From the NCBI RefSeq assembly GCF_003710915.1, contig NZ_RHHR01000015.1, positions 62,001 through 126,000 on the forward strand: a DNA stretch of 64,000 nt. The letters run 5' to 3'. The position numbers and the translations under genes are program-made. This document shows positions 43,980 through 57,447 of this stretch, piece after piece (within the stretch, counting starts at the first letter, position 1; each line of letters begins with the position of its first letter). This DNA comes from Brevibacillus invocatus. GTDB lineage: Bacteria; Bacillota; Bacilli; Brevibacillales; Brevibacillaceae. A model generated the notes under the pieces. It was not told where the DNA came from. It searched no databases and worked only from the letters and a program-made list of their open reading frames with translations.

Positions 43980-45737
43980 ATGAAAAGCTTTATTGCGAGC
44001 GTAGTCAAAGCCCTGCAGGTGAGGAGTATTCAGTTTATCATTACCACTTCGTTTACACTGGTCACGGTACTGGTGATGCTGTTCGTCGGGGTGATGCTGT
44101 ACAGCAAATTTTCAGAGACAGCCGAGCAGAATGCGTATCTGAACACCCAACAGATTCTGGAGCAGGTGAAGTACAATCTGGACAGCTATTTGAATGCCAT
44201 GACCCAAATCTTTGAGCTGGTGGATGACAAGATTCGCAATAACCAAGGGGGATCGGACGGCAAGCTGAATGAACAGCTGGAGGCCATCGTGGAGACGAGA
44301 AAGGACATCGTCTCGATCGCGGTATTTTCCCGAAGTGGCGAACTGCTGACTGCGACACCAGCCAGACAGATGCGCAATCACACACAGATCACCGAGCAAA
44401 GCTGGTTCCGCTCGGCAATAGAGGACCCGCACAACCTGTCCTTCTCTCTTCCTCACGTCCAAAATCTGTTCAAGGGAGAGTATCCCTGGGTGGTCTCCAT
44501 GAGCAGGGAAATTACAGTCAAGGGGAGCCATGGCGATATTCCCGCCGTGCTGTTGGTCGATGTGAATTTCAAGGAAATCGACGAGCTGTGCCAGCGCGTA
44601 GGCTTGGGAAAGAAGGGATATGTCTACATCATCGATCTGGTCGGCAATATCGTGTACCACCCTCAGCAGCAGCTGATCTACGTCGGATTGAAAAATGAGA
44701 ATCGGGCCTTGGCATTGAAGCACTCCTATGGCAGCTATGTGGAAGAGACAGAGGGGGACAAGCGACTGATTACGATCAAGACGATTGATCCGTTGGGCTG
44801 GAAAATCATCGGTATCTCCTACATGGATGAGATCGTGACGACAAAAAAGGAAATCAGCCGCTTTATTTTCTGGCTGCTTATTTTTGTAATTGTCATCGTG
44901 CTGCTGGTTCTCAGCTATCTTTCTGAGAAAATTTCACGTCCGATCAAAATGCTGGAGCGTTCAATGGAGCAGGTCGAGCAGGGGGATTTTTCCGTCAACC
45001 ACCCGATTACAGGCAGCCATGAAGTGCAGCAGCTGTCTCTTCGTTTTCACCTGATGGTCGGCAAGGTGCGCGATCTGATGAACCAGAACATCCGGGATCA
45101 GGAGGCCAAGCGAAAAAGCGAGCTGGAAGTGCTTCACGCCCAGATCAATCCGCATTTTCTCTACAACACGTTGAACTCTGTCGTCAGGATGGTCGGAATC
45201 GGCAAAAATGAGGATGTGATCACGACGATTACCTCCTTGTCCAAGCTGTTCCGCATCTCGCTCAGCCGTGGAAAAAGCATGATCACGATCCAGGAGGAGC
45301 TGGAGCATGTCCGACATTATCTCATTATTCAAAAAATGAGGTACAAGCAAAAATTTGAATACGAGATCACGGCAGAAGAAGCGGTTCTGCCCTGCAAGAC
45401 CTTAAAGCTGCTGTTGCAGCCGATCGTGGAGAACGCCATTTATCACGGAATCGAGCAGATGGCTGACCCAGGGATGATTCACATCAAGGCATCCAAGTCC
45501 GATGGCAAGGTGCTGCTTGAAGTGAAGGACAACGGTCTGGGAATGTCTTCGCAGGTAAGGGAGCAGGTGCTGGCAGGCACGTATAAAAGCAATTCCGGCT
45601 CAGGCGTGGGAATCAACAATATTCATGAGCGCATCCGCCTTTCCTTTGGAGAGGGCTACGGGTTGGAAATCGAGAGTGAAATCGAGACTGGTACTGTGGT
45701 GAAGCTATGGATTCCGCATGTGCAGGACGAGAGCTGA
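43980..45737 (+). CDS. Sensor histidine kinase, YesM/LytS family
   Basis: A 585-aa membrane kinase: TM1 about 18-42, an extracellular Cache-like domain (about 45-285), TM2 about 295-320, HAMP (RPIKMLERSMEQVEQGDF), then the His_kinase domain with the phospho-acceptor in LHAQINPHFLYNTLNSV and an HATPase with PIVENAIYHG and GSGVGINNIHER. Starts 4 nt after the regulator stop behind TAGAGGGG. It probably signals sugar presence together with the following binding protein. Confidence 0.93.
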   Translation: MKSFIASVVKALQVRSIQFIITTSFTLVTVLVMLFVGVMLYSKFSETAEQNAYLNTQQILEQVKYNLDSYLNAMTQIFELVDDKIRNNQGGSDGKLNEQLEAIVETRKDIVSIAVFSRSGELLTATPARQMRNHTQITEQSWFRSAIEDPHNLSFSLPHVQNLFKGEYPWVVSMSREITVKGSHGDIPAVLLVDVNFKEIDELCQRVGLGKKGYVYIIDLVGNIVYHPQQQLIYVGLKNENRALALKHSYGSYVEETEGDKRLITIKTIDPLGWKIIGISYMDEIVTTKKEISRFIFWLLIFVIVIVLLVLSYLSEKISRPIKMLERSMEQVEQGDFSVNHPITGSHEVQQLSLRFHLMVGKVRDLMNQNIRDQEAKRKSELEVLHAQINPHFLYNTLNSVVRMVGIGKNEDVITTITSLSKLFRISLSRGKSMITIQEELEHVRHYLIIQKMRYKQKFEYEITAEEAVLPCKTLKLLLQPIVENAIYHGIEQMADPGMIHIKASKSDGKVLLEVKDNGLGMSSQVREQVLAGTYKSNSGSGVGINNIHERIRLSFGEGYGLEIESEIETGTVVKLWIPHVQDES

Positions 45738-45750
45738 AGGGGCTGTGGAA

Positions 45751-46728
45751 ATGGGGAAATGGAAACAGTTGGTCCTTTATCTGATGCTGATTTTACTGGC
45801 ATTGACCGCTTTTTATTCCTGTGAAGCCAGGTTTGATGCTCCGGTAGACAAGAAAAAGACAGTCGCATTGATCGCTGGAATGAAGCATGGCGATTACTGG
45901 CGTACGGTAAAGCTGGGGGCTCAGATGGCAGCGCGGGAATTCGATCTCAATTTGAACTTTTACGCTCCTGATTATGAGAATGATCCACAAAGTCAGATCG
46001 AGCTGGTCGAACAGGCTGCGCGTGACGGCTATGACGCACTTGTCGTCGCCCCCAGCGATGAGCAGGTCATGCAAAAAGCGTTGGAGCAAGATAATAAACA
46101 ATCCATGCCCATCCTGACGTTGGACGAAGAAGGAGAGTATCCCATGATCCGGAGCTACGTCGGGACAGATAACTACGAAATGGGCAAAAAGGCGGGAGAG
46201 AAAATGCTCGCCATCATTGGAAAGCTCGGTCAGGTTGCCCTCATTGGTTCCGGGGAGAAACAAGCCAATACAAAAAGGCGGGAGCAGGGCGTGCTGGATG
46301 TGATGAATGGGACGGCAGGAGTAGAGCTGGTGGCTACGCGTTATGTCCAGTCCGACAAAAGGCAGGCAGGGGATCTGGCACGTGAGGTCATCCGCAGCTA
46401 TCCAGGAGTAGAAGGCATCATTGCGCTGGATGCCAGTACGGCTACGAGAGTGGCTGCTGAGATTGAGCGTCTCGGTCTGCAAGGCAAGGTGAAAGTGGTG
46501 GCCATCGACAGTCCGCCGGAGGTGCTGGAGTATTTGCAGGAAGGTGTGATCCAGGCCACGATTATTCAGAATCCATTCTCGATGGGGTATCTGGGAGTCA
46601 AATACGCGCTCGAGGCTAGTGAGGGCAAGTCTATCCCCAAAAGGCTGGATACGGGCACGAAGGTAATCGACCGAGAGAACATGTTCTGGTCGGAGAATCA
46701 AAAGCTGCTCTTTCCCTTTGTCAAATAA
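45751..46728 (+). CDS. Periplasmic-type sugar-binding protein, likely accessory to the kinase
   Basis: A 325-aa type I binding protein with an N-terminal membrane anchor or signal (LVLYLMLILLALTAFYSC). The lipobox FYSC is poor, so it may remain membrane-anchored. The Peripla_BP_4 domain begins KTVALIAGMKHGDYWRTVKLGAQMAAREF and includes QIELVEQAARDGYDALVVAPSD and IDSPPEVLEYLQEGVIQATI. ATG 45751 follows AAGGGG, 13 nt after the kinase stop. Such proteins between a YesM kinase and a sugar ABC operon usually act as ligand sensors, while transport uses the separate MglB encoded next. Role inferred. Confidence 0.85.
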   Translation: MGKWKQLVLYLMLILLALTAFYSCEARFDAPVDKKKTVALIAGMKHGDYWRTVKLGAQMAAREFDLNLNFYAPDYENDPQSQIELVEQAARDGYDALVVAPSDEQVMQKALEQDNKQSMPILTLDEEGEYPMIRSYVGTDNYEMGKKAGEKMLAIIGKLGQVALIGSGEKQANTKRREQGVLDVMNGTAGVELVATRYVQSDKRQAGDLAREVIRSYPGVEGIIALDASTATRVAAEIERLGLQGKVKVVAIDSPPEVLEYLQEGVIQATIIQNPFSMGYLGVKYALEASEGKSIPKRLDTGTKVIDRENMFWSENQKLLFPFVK

Positions 46729-46856
46729 TCGGGATTTCAAACTGATGAGAATTTTGATAAAAGATCGCAGGATTTTCGATGGTGAACGCGATGGAAAACG
46801 CTTACATTTTGTGTATATCCATTGCACACACGAAAGGAAAAAAGGGGGAAATTCTC

Positions 46857-47900
46857 ATGAGAAAGTTGCTTGCCACATCACTCATCGCAGCGCTTGCACT
46901 CTCTGTGGTCGGTTGTTCACAATCAGGCGGTTCGCAGCCGTCCTCTTCGGGAGGAGGGGCCGCAGGTGGCACCCCTTCGATCGGTGTCGCCATCTACAAG
47001 TTTGACGATACCTTCATGACGGGTGTACGCAATGCGATCTCCAAGGCAGCAGAAGGCAAGGCTCAGGTGGATATTGTAGACAGCCAAAATGCCCAGCCGA
47101 CCCAAAATGACAAGGTGGACTTGTTCATCAACAAGAAGGTGAGTGCGCTCGCCATCAACCCGGTTGACCGGACGGCTGCTGGTGTCATCATCGACAAGGC
47201 CAAGCAAGCCAACATTCCGGTCGTCTTTTTCAACCGTGAACCGATGCCGGAGGACATGACGAAATGGGATAAGGTGTATTACGTAGGCGCGAAGGCGGAG
47301 GAGTCGGGTACCATCTCGGGGCAGCTCTTGGTCGATTACTGGAAGGCCAATCCGGATGCGGACAAAAACAAGGATGGCGTGCTCCAATATGTGATGCTCA
47401 AGGGAGAGCCCGGACATCAGGATGCAGAGCTGCGGACGAAGTTTTCCGTCAAGGCTATTGAGGATGCCGGGATCAAGGTAGAGAAAGTAGCCGAAGACAC
47501 CGCGATGTGGGATCGCGTGAAGGGACAGGAGAAAATGGCGGCCTTCCTTGCTGCTTCCGGTGACAAGATCGAAGCGGTGCTCGCCAACAATGATGATATG
47601 GCCTTGGGCGCGATCGAGGCACTCAAGGCATCTGGATACTTTACGAATGGCAAATACATGCCGGTCGTGGGCGTTGATGCGACGGCGCCAGCACTCAAGG
47701 AGCTGGAGGCAGGCACCTTGCTTGGTACGGTGCTCAACGATGCGAACAACCAGGGCAAGGCAACGCTAGAAATTGCCGCTGTTCTGGCCAAGGGTGAAGT
47801 GCCGAGCAAGGACAACACAGGCTTTGAGATTGTGGATGGCAAGTACGTCTGGGTTCCTTACAAGAAGATCACGAAGGAAAACATGGACGAAGCGAAGTAA
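46857..47900 (+). CDS. mglB: Galactose/glucose-type ABC transporter substrate-binding lipoprotein
   Basis: A 347-aa lipoprotein with lipobox VVGC (Cys20) and a Ser/Gly linker. It matches the E. coli galactose/glucose-binding protein, including the calcium loop DADKNKDGVLQY (about 167-178) followed by VMLKGEPGHQDAELR, and the sugar-contact segments FNREP and NNDDMALGAIEA. ATG 46857 follows AAAAGGGGG. Delivers monosaccharide to MglAC. A hairpin-plus-T-run after the gene may lower expression of mglA and mglC. Confidence 0.92.
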   Translation: MRKLLATSLIAALALSVVGCSQSGGSQPSSSGGGAAGGTPSIGVAIYKFDDTFMTGVRNAISKAAEGKAQVDIVDSQNAQPTQNDKVDLFINKKVSALAINPVDRTAAGVIIDKAKQANIPVVFFNREPMPEDMTKWDKVYYVGAKAEESGTISGQLLVDYWKANPDADKNKDGVLQYVMLKGEPGHQDAELRTKFSVKAIEDAGIKVEKVAEDTAMWDRVKGQEKMAAFLAASGDKIEAVLANNDDMALGAIEALKASGYFTNGKYMPVVGVDATAPALKELEAGTLLGTVLNDANNQGKATLEIAAVLAKGEVPSKDNTGFEIVDGKYVWVPYKKITKENMDEAK

Positions 47901-47943
47901 GCCGCTAGCGGTGCGTTTTGGATGAAAAGTGGAGAAAAAGGAT

Positions 47944-47977
47944 GGCTTTCGCTGCTGGATTTGGCGAAAGCCAGGTT
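47944..47977 (+). terminator. Attenuator/terminator between mglB and mglA
   Basis: GGCTTTCGC (47944-47952) pairs with GCGAAAGCC (47964-47972), followed by AGGTTTTT. Partial termination here would favour the binding protein over the membrane complex. Confidence 0.75.
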
Positions 47978-48029
47978 TTTCTCTTCCCTTTACATCCGTG
48001 CACACGATACGTACAGGAGGTCAGAGCGC

Positions 48030-49550
48030 ATGGTCCATCATGAATACGTACTGGAGATGCACCACATAACGAAGGAGTTTCCTGGCGTAAAAGCGCTGGA
48101 TGATGTGACGTTGAAGGTACGTCCAGGGACCGTGCACGCGCTGATGGGCGAAAACGGTGCAGGCAAATCCACCTTGATGAAATGCTTGTTCGGGATCTAT
48201 ACCCCGGATGCCGGGCACATCATTCTGGATGGAGAAGAGGTGCGCTTTCAAAGCTCCAGGGATGCACTGGAAAAAGGGATTTCCATGATTCATCAGGAGC
48301 TGCACCCTGTCCCCTATCGCAATGTGATGGAAAACATTTGGCTGGGCCGCTTCCCAGTGAAAAGGCTGGGCCCCTTTCCTTTTATTGACGAGAAAAAAAT
48401 GGTGCGGGACACAGAGCAGCTTTTTGCTGACCTCAAGATGGATCTGGGTCCCTATGAAATCGTCAAACACCTCTCCGTCTCCAAAATACAATCCCTGGAG
48501 ATCGCGAAGGCTGTCTCCTACCAGTCCAGAGTGATCGTCATGGACGAACCTACCTCCTCGTTGACCGGAAACGAAGTGGAGCAGCTTTTTGCCATTATCG
48601 ATGAGCTGAGGAGTCGAGGGGTCGCGATCATCTATATCTCGCACAAAATGGAAGAAATATTGCGCATCTCGGATGAAGTCACGATCATGCGCGACGGTCG
48701 ACTGATCGGGACCTGGGAGGCAAAAGAACTGACCACGGATCTGATTATTGCCAGAATGGTCGGAAGAGATTTGACCCAGCGCTTTCCCGCCCGCAGCAAC
48801 AAGCCGGGAGAGGTCGTCCTGCAGGTGGATGGCTTGAGCTCTACGTTTGAACACTCCTTTCAGGACGTATCCTTCGAGCTGCGCAAGGGGGAAATTCTCG
48901 GTGTAGGCGGTCTTGTCGGGGCACAGAGAACCGAGCTTATCGAAGCGTTGTTCGGGCTGCGTTCCTTGAAGGCCGGGAAGGTCAGGCTGAAGGGAAAAGA
49001 AGTGCGAATCAAGTCAGCCAAGGACGCCAAACGGCACAAAATGGCTCTGTTGACAGAGGAAAGACGGGTGACGGGTATTTTTCCTGTCCTGCAGGTATTG
49101 GAAAATACGGTGGTTGCCAATCAAGCCAGCTACCAGACTCCGTACCTGCTGCTAAACGAGAAAAAGCGCCGGGAGCATGTAGCGCAAAGCATGGAGCTGC
49201 TTCGAGTGAAAACGCCGTCGATGAAAACACTGATCAAGAATTTGTCAGGAGGTAATCAGCAAAAGGTTTTGTTGGCTAGATGGCTGCTCACGGAACCGGA
49301 GATTTTGCTTCTGGATGAACCCACCAGAGGGATTGACGTCGGAGCCAAATACGAAATCTATAGCATCATCGCCGATCTTGCCGAGCGTGGAAAAAGCATC
49401 ATGATGATCTCGTCTGAAATGCCGGAATTGCTGGGCATGTCGGATCGCATCATGGTCATGTGCGAGGGGCGGCTGACAGGCATCCTCGAAGGGAACGAAG
49501 CAAGAGAGGAAGAGATCATGCGGCTTGCTACCCGTCACGCCGCCCAATAA
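48030..49550 (+). CDS. mglA: Galactose/methylgalactoside ABC transporter ATP-binding protein
   Basis: A 506-aa double ATPase. First domain: Walker A GENGAGKST (40-48), signature LSVSKIQSLEIAKAV and Walker B VIVMDEPTSSL. Second domain: degenerate P-loop GVGGLVGAQRTEL, signature LSGGNQQKVLLARWL and Walker B ILLLDEPTRGIDVG. This asymmetric pair is typical of MglA/RbsA. ATG 48030 follows GGAGGTC; longer in-frame starts overlap the attenuator. Family length is about 506. Confidence 0.95.
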   Translation: MVHHEYVLEMHHITKEFPGVKALDDVTLKVRPGTVHALMGENGAGKSTLMKCLFGIYTPDAGHIILDGEEVRFQSSRDALEKGISMIHQELHPVPYRNVMENIWLGRFPVKRLGPFPFIDEKKMVRDTEQLFADLKMDLGPYEIVKHLSVSKIQSLEIAKAVSYQSRVIVMDEPTSSLTGNEVEQLFAIIDELRSRGVAIIYISHKMEEILRISDEVTIMRDGRLIGTWEAKELTTDLIIARMVGRDLTQRFPARSNKPGEVVLQVDGLSSTFEHSFQDVSFELRKGEILGVGGLVGAQRTELIEALFGLRSLKAGKVRLKGKEVRIKSAKDAKRHKMALLTEERRVTGIFPVLQVLENTVVANQASYQTPYLLLNEKKRREHVAQSMELLRVKTPSMKTLIKNLSGGNQQKVLLARWLLTEPEILLLDEPTRGIDVGAKYEIYSIIADLAERGKSIMMISSEMPELLGMSDRIMVMCEGRLTGILEGNEAREEEIMRLATRHAAQ

Positions 49551-49591
49551 AACAATGTGAACGTATACAGATGAGAGGAGGGAGGAAAAAC

Positions 49592-50611
49592 GTGAACCAA
49601 CCAGCGCTAAAGCAGGTGCAGGGGTTTGTGACGCAAAACGCGATTTACATCGTACTGGTGGTTCTGATCGCAGGAATTGCCTTGTATGATACAAATTTTT
49701 TGTCCTTTACGACACTGCGGGATATTCTCATGCAATCTTCTACGCGTGCCATCATCGCCTTGGGAGCAGCGTTTGTTCTGATCACGGGAGGGACGGATTT
49801 GTCTTCGGGGCGTGTTGTCGGTCTGACAGCGGTCATTTCCGCTTCGATGCTCCAGACGCAGGATTACGGGCGTCGCTTTTTTCCCGACTTGCCTGATTTG
49901 CCGCTCTTGGTGCCGATCCTGATTGCCATCCTGGCGGGTCTTTTGGTTGGCCTGATCAATGGCATCGTCGTCTCCCGTTTTAGTGTCCCGCCTTTTATCG
50001 CTACACTTGGCACGATGGTGATGGTTTACGGGATCAACTCCCTCTACTTTGACATGGAGCCCAATCAGTCCCAGCCCATCGGTGGGCTGCGACCAGATTT
50101 TAATCATCTCGGGACAGGATACTTCGGTCCCAGCGGCCCTTATTCGGTGCCGTATATCGTCGTGATCGCGATCGCCATAGCCGGTCTGGTATGGGTGGTC
50201 TTCAACAAGACGCGGCTCGGGAAAAACATGTACGCCATCGGTGGAAACATGCAGGCTGCTATCGTATCCGGCATCAACGTTCGCTGGAATCTGATGATCA
50301 TCTACGCGATTGCAGGTGCCCTCTATGGTCTCGGTGGCGTGCTGGAAGCGGCGAGGACGGGAGGTGCCACCAACAACTACGGGAACATGTACGAGCTGGA
50401 TGCGATCGCTGCCTGTGTCGTAGGCGGTGTCTCTACCTCGGGCGGAATAGGCACCGTTCAGGGGGTATTGGCAGGGGTTCTGATTTTTGGCGTGATCAAC
50501 TACGGATTGACCTTTATCGGGGTGAGCCCTTATTGGCAGCTGATCATTAAAGGCTTGATCATCGTGGCAGCTGTTGCCTTTGACATTCGTAAATACCTGG
50601 TGAAAAAATAA
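49592..50611 (+). CDS. mglC: Galactose/methylgalactoside ABC transporter permease
   Basis: A 339-aa permease, close to the 336 aa of E. coli MglC, with eight to ten hydrophobic spans. Motifs: LGAAFVLITGGTDLSSGRVVGLTAV, FIATLGTMVMVYGI, YAIGGNMQAAIVSGINV and ELDAIAACVVGGVSTSGGIGTVQGVLAG. GTG 49592 follows GAGGAGGGAGG. Last gene of the cluster, followed by a terminator. Confidence 0.93.
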   Translation: MNQPALKQVQGFVTQNAIYIVLVVLIAGIALYDTNFLSFTTLRDILMQSSTRAIIALGAAFVLITGGTDLSSGRVVGLTAVISASMLQTQDYGRRFFPDLPDLPLLVPILIAILAGLLVGLINGIVVSRFSVPPFIATLGTMVMVYGINSLYFDMEPNQSQPIGGLRPDFNHLGTGYFGPSGPYSVPYIVVIAIAIAGLVWVVFNKTRLGKNMYAIGGNMQAAIVSGINVRWNLMIIYAIAGALYGLGGVLEAARTGGATNNYGNMYELDAIAACVVGGVSTSGGIGTVQGVLAGVLIFGVINYGLTFIGVSPYWQLIIKGLIIVAAVAFDIRKYLVKK

Positions 50612-50616
50612 CAGAG

Positions 50617-50657
50617 GCTCCGAGACGGCAAATGATCAGCCGTGACGGAGCTTTTTT
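50617..50657 (+). terminator. Terminator of the mgl operon
   Basis: GCTCCG (50617-50622) pairs with CGGAGC (50646-50651), with an inner ACGGC/GCCGT stem and TTTTTT. Confidence 0.85.
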
Positions 50658-50676
50658 CTGCACAAAGGGCACGTTG

Positions 50677-50766
50677 GTCCAACTGTAGTAGTGGGCAGGA
50701 AACAGGAGCATGTTGTTTGCAAGATGGATCAAGCGCCCAATCTTTTTTCTCTCCTCCACAAAAGTA
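50677..50766. repeat. Remnant of the fold-back repeat (both ends, centre deleted)
   Basis: GTAGTAGTGGGCAGGAAACA (from 50685) matches the left end of the copies at 24248 and 62726, and TCTTTTTTCTCTCCTCCAC (50743-50761) matches their right end. Only about 35 bp separate the two ends, so most of the interior is missing. Confidence 0.65.
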
Positions 50767-51043
50767 ACGAACTTGAACTTCCCGGGGATGTTACAAATCC
50801 TTCGCATCTTGCAGCTTCCTTTTCGGTTCAACAGAGATGAAGAAGATCGCGCCGAACACAAAAACCACTTTTTTCTTTGTAGTAGAAGAGAGCAAGCAGG
50901 ATGACGGTCGCAATGATAAAACGAAGCTCGGATGCTAGGAAAACTGGGAAAGTCGAGGTGATCCGTTTACCGAACACAACTGAGCTTCCTACAATAGCCA
51001 TTGCCAGAATGATTTGCAGATGGGCGATTACAAGCGGGTTCAC
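50767..51043 (-). pseudogene. Decayed DMT/EamA-family transporter
   Basis: GTG 51043, with GGAG eight nt upstream, opens a typical EamA N-terminus (LVIAHLQIILAMAIVGSSVVFGKRI, then FRF-like SELRFIIATVILLALFYYKEK). After about 60 residues the frame runs out. In another frame directly downstream, VFGAIFFISVEPKRKLQDAKDL followed by a stop looks like the C-terminal end of the same kind of protein. An internal deletion of most of a ~290-aa gene is the best explanation. A repeat remnant lies at its 3' end. Confidence 0.6.
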
Positions 51044-51187
51044 AGGCTCATCTCCTCGCGTACAAAATGGACATTATCACTTTAACGCAATTGATGGGTG
51101 AATTGAGGCAGTAGAGACAGGTGCAACAAAATTCCCTGAATCACGTTTTACTTAGTAAGAGAAAACGTGTGGGGGACGTGCAGAATT

Positions 51188-51997
51188 ATGAAACCGATCA
51201 AGAGGAGCAGATGGCGTCTGGCCGCTGGAATCACCTACTATCGCATGAAGCGCTATGGGGAATGGCTTTTTGGACGCAAACGATACGCGAAGATAATCGC
51301 GAAAGACTTGTTTGCCCATGTCCATTTTCGCCATCAGACACCGCTCTTGCGCCAGTTGAAGGACGTGGAGATGTGGATGCAGCACAACAAAGTAACAAAT
51401 TTGCAGCTAGCGATTCAAAAGCTGGATGGCGTGCTGATTCAGCCGTCAGAGACTTTTTCCTATTGGAAGCTGATTGGAAAACCGACGAAGAGCAAGGGAT
51501 ACCTCCCCGGCATGCTGCTATCACACGGTCGTGTAACGGCAGGGATCGGCGGTGGGCTTTGCCAGCTTTCCAATCTGCTTTTCTGGATGACAATCCATAC
51601 GCCGTTGACCGTCACCGAGCGGCATCGGCACAGCTACGATGTTTTCCCTGACGCCAATCGGACGCAGCCCTTTGGCAGCGGAGCTACCTGCTTTTACAAT
51701 TACATGGACCTTCAGATCAAGAACGAGACGAAGCAGTCATACCAGCTGCATCTCTACCTGACGGACACGCATCTGGTTGGCGAGTGGAGGGCGCAGATGC
51801 CAGCAACACGCCGCTATCGGATCATTGAAAAGGAGCATGTCATCGAACCGTCCATTTGGGGTGGATACGAGCGTAAAAACCAGCTGTATCGTCAAGTGTA
51901 CAGTCTGAATGGGGAGTGGCTGCAGGAAGAATGGGTGACCGACAATTTTGCCAAATTGATGTATGAGCCTCTTTTGCCCGAGAGTATGCAGAGCTAG
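51188..51997 (+). CDS. VanW-family protein
   Basis: A 269-aa protein whose core matches the VanW domain: LDGVLIQPSETFSYWKLIGKPTKSKGYLPGMLLSHG, GIGGGLCQLSNLLFWMTIHTPLTVTERHRHSYDVFPD and GSGATCFYNYMDLQIKN. VanW occurs in vancomycin-resistance clusters and in many Firmicutes without resistance; its function is unknown. No resistance genes (vanA/B, vanH, vanX) are nearby, so no resistance role is implied. ATG 51188 is preferred, though GTG 51167 is in frame. Free-standing, 108 nt before pcrA. Confidence 0.88.
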   Translation: MKPIKRSRWRLAAGITYYRMKRYGEWLFGRKRYAKIIAKDLFAHVHFRHQTPLLRQLKDVEMWMQHNKVTNLQLAIQKLDGVLIQPSETFSYWKLIGKPTKSKGYLPGMLLSHGRVTAGIGGGLCQLSNLLFWMTIHTPLTVTERHRHSYDVFPDANRTQPFGSGATCFYNYMDLQIKNETKQSYQLHLYLTDTHLVGEWRAQMPATRRYRIIEKEHVIEPSIWGGYERKNQLYRQVYSLNGEWLQEEWVTDNFAKLMYEPLLPESMQS

Positions 51998-52105
51998 AGG
52001 AGGATTTTTCCACATGTGGTTTCCTAACTGGAACTCGACCACGATCTGTGCGAAAATAGGAACATATGCTTTCGTTAGGGAACGTGGAAAGGTGGATTTA
52101 TACAT

Positions 52106-56484
<4,379 letters not shown>

Positions 56485-56534
56485 TCTCGAAAGAAGCTGC
56501 GCAAGACAGGAAACGGAAGGAATGGTGATGGAGT

Positions 56535-57413
56535 ATGAAAAAGTTCCAGCGATGGGGAGCTGTCTTGATTGCGATGAGCGTCATGACTGGCTGCAGTGAG
56601 AGCGGACCGAATAAGCCATCTTCTTCATCTGTTACAGCAGCAGCAATGCCGGGAGATCTGACCTATCAGGAGGTACTGGAAAAGGGAGGAACGGTTCACA
56701 ACCTCTCCATGCGTGCGTCGGATCAAATATGGGTCGGCACCAATTCCGGTTTGTACTATTCGGCGGATCGCGGAGGCTGGGGACTGCTTTCATCCCAGAT
56801 CGAGTATCAGGATATCGTAGGCTGGTACATTGATCCGAATGATCCCGATCACATCATTATTGCCGGACATACGGGAGTCATGCGCTCTGAAGACGGAGGC
56901 AAGCATTGGGATTCGATCGGCAAAGGGCTCCCTTCTCCAGCTAATATCCGCAGTTTTGTCGGTATTCAGGAGGAAGACCAACTTCGACTGTGTGCCTTTG
57001 TATCCGGTGAAGGCATCTATCATTCGGTAGATGGCGGCGAAATCTGGAGCATGTGGCTGCCGATGGATCAGGAAGTCTATGCCATGGACTTCAATCCGGT
57101 GGAAAACCGTTTGTACGTAGCCGCGCAATTCAGCCTGTTTTATCATGAGGATGGCCAATGGAAGTCGGAAGTGGTGCCACAGGCCCAGCAGACGTATTCG
57201 CTGGCTGTAGACCCACGCTCAGGTGTATTGGCAGTCGCTACGGAACAGGGCGTATTTGAAAAAGCAAATGGCGAATGGCGCCTGCTGAATGCCAAAGCGC
57301 CTGAAAGATTAATTGTAGTTGCCCCTGGAGAAGGAAAAACGAAGTGGATTGGAATTGGCGAATCCGCGCTGATCTACTCGTTAGCCAACGACAGGTGGAC
57401 AAAATGGAACTGA
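56535..57413 (+). CDS. Lipoprotein with BNR/YCF48-like beta-propeller repeats
   Basis: A 292-aa lipoprotein: signal peptide with lipobox MTGC (Cys20), Ser-rich linker, then repeats of the sialidase/BNR or photosystem-assembly YCF48 kind, seen as GTNSGLYYSADRGGWGLL, GHTGVMRSEDGGKHWDSI and GEGIYHSVDGGEIWSMW. These form beta-propeller blades in secreted proteins. The Asp-box motif alone does not prove enzymatic activity. It sits between ligA and camS with short gaps, an extra gene relative to B. subtilis as I remember it. Function unknown. Confidence 0.75.
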   Translation: MKKFQRWGAVLIAMSVMTGCSESGPNKPSSSSVTAAAMPGDLTYQEVLEKGGTVHNLSMRASDQIWVGTNSGLYYSADRGGWGLLSSQIEYQDIVGWYIDPNDPDHIIIAGHTGVMRSEDGGKHWDSIGKGLPSPANIRSFVGIQEEDQLRLCAFVSGEGIYHSVDGGEIWSMWLPMDQEVYAMDFNPVENRLYVAAQFSLFYHEDGQWKSEVVPQAQQTYSLAVDPRSGVLAVATEQGVFEKANGEWRLLNAKAPERLIVVAPGEGKTKWIGIGESALIYSLANDRWTKWN

Positions 57414-57447
57414 CGAGCTCAACTTCCAGACAGATAAGGAGTAACGT

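Noticed and set aside
51121-51651. 176-codon frame overlapping the vanW-like gene in another frame
   Set aside because: The VanW frame contains the conserved domain; this frame has none.
51188-51997. vanW-like gene as part of a vancomycin-resistance operon
   Set aside because: No vanH, vanA/B, vanX, vanR or vanS homologue is adjacent; VanW-domain proteins are common in Firmicutes without resistance.
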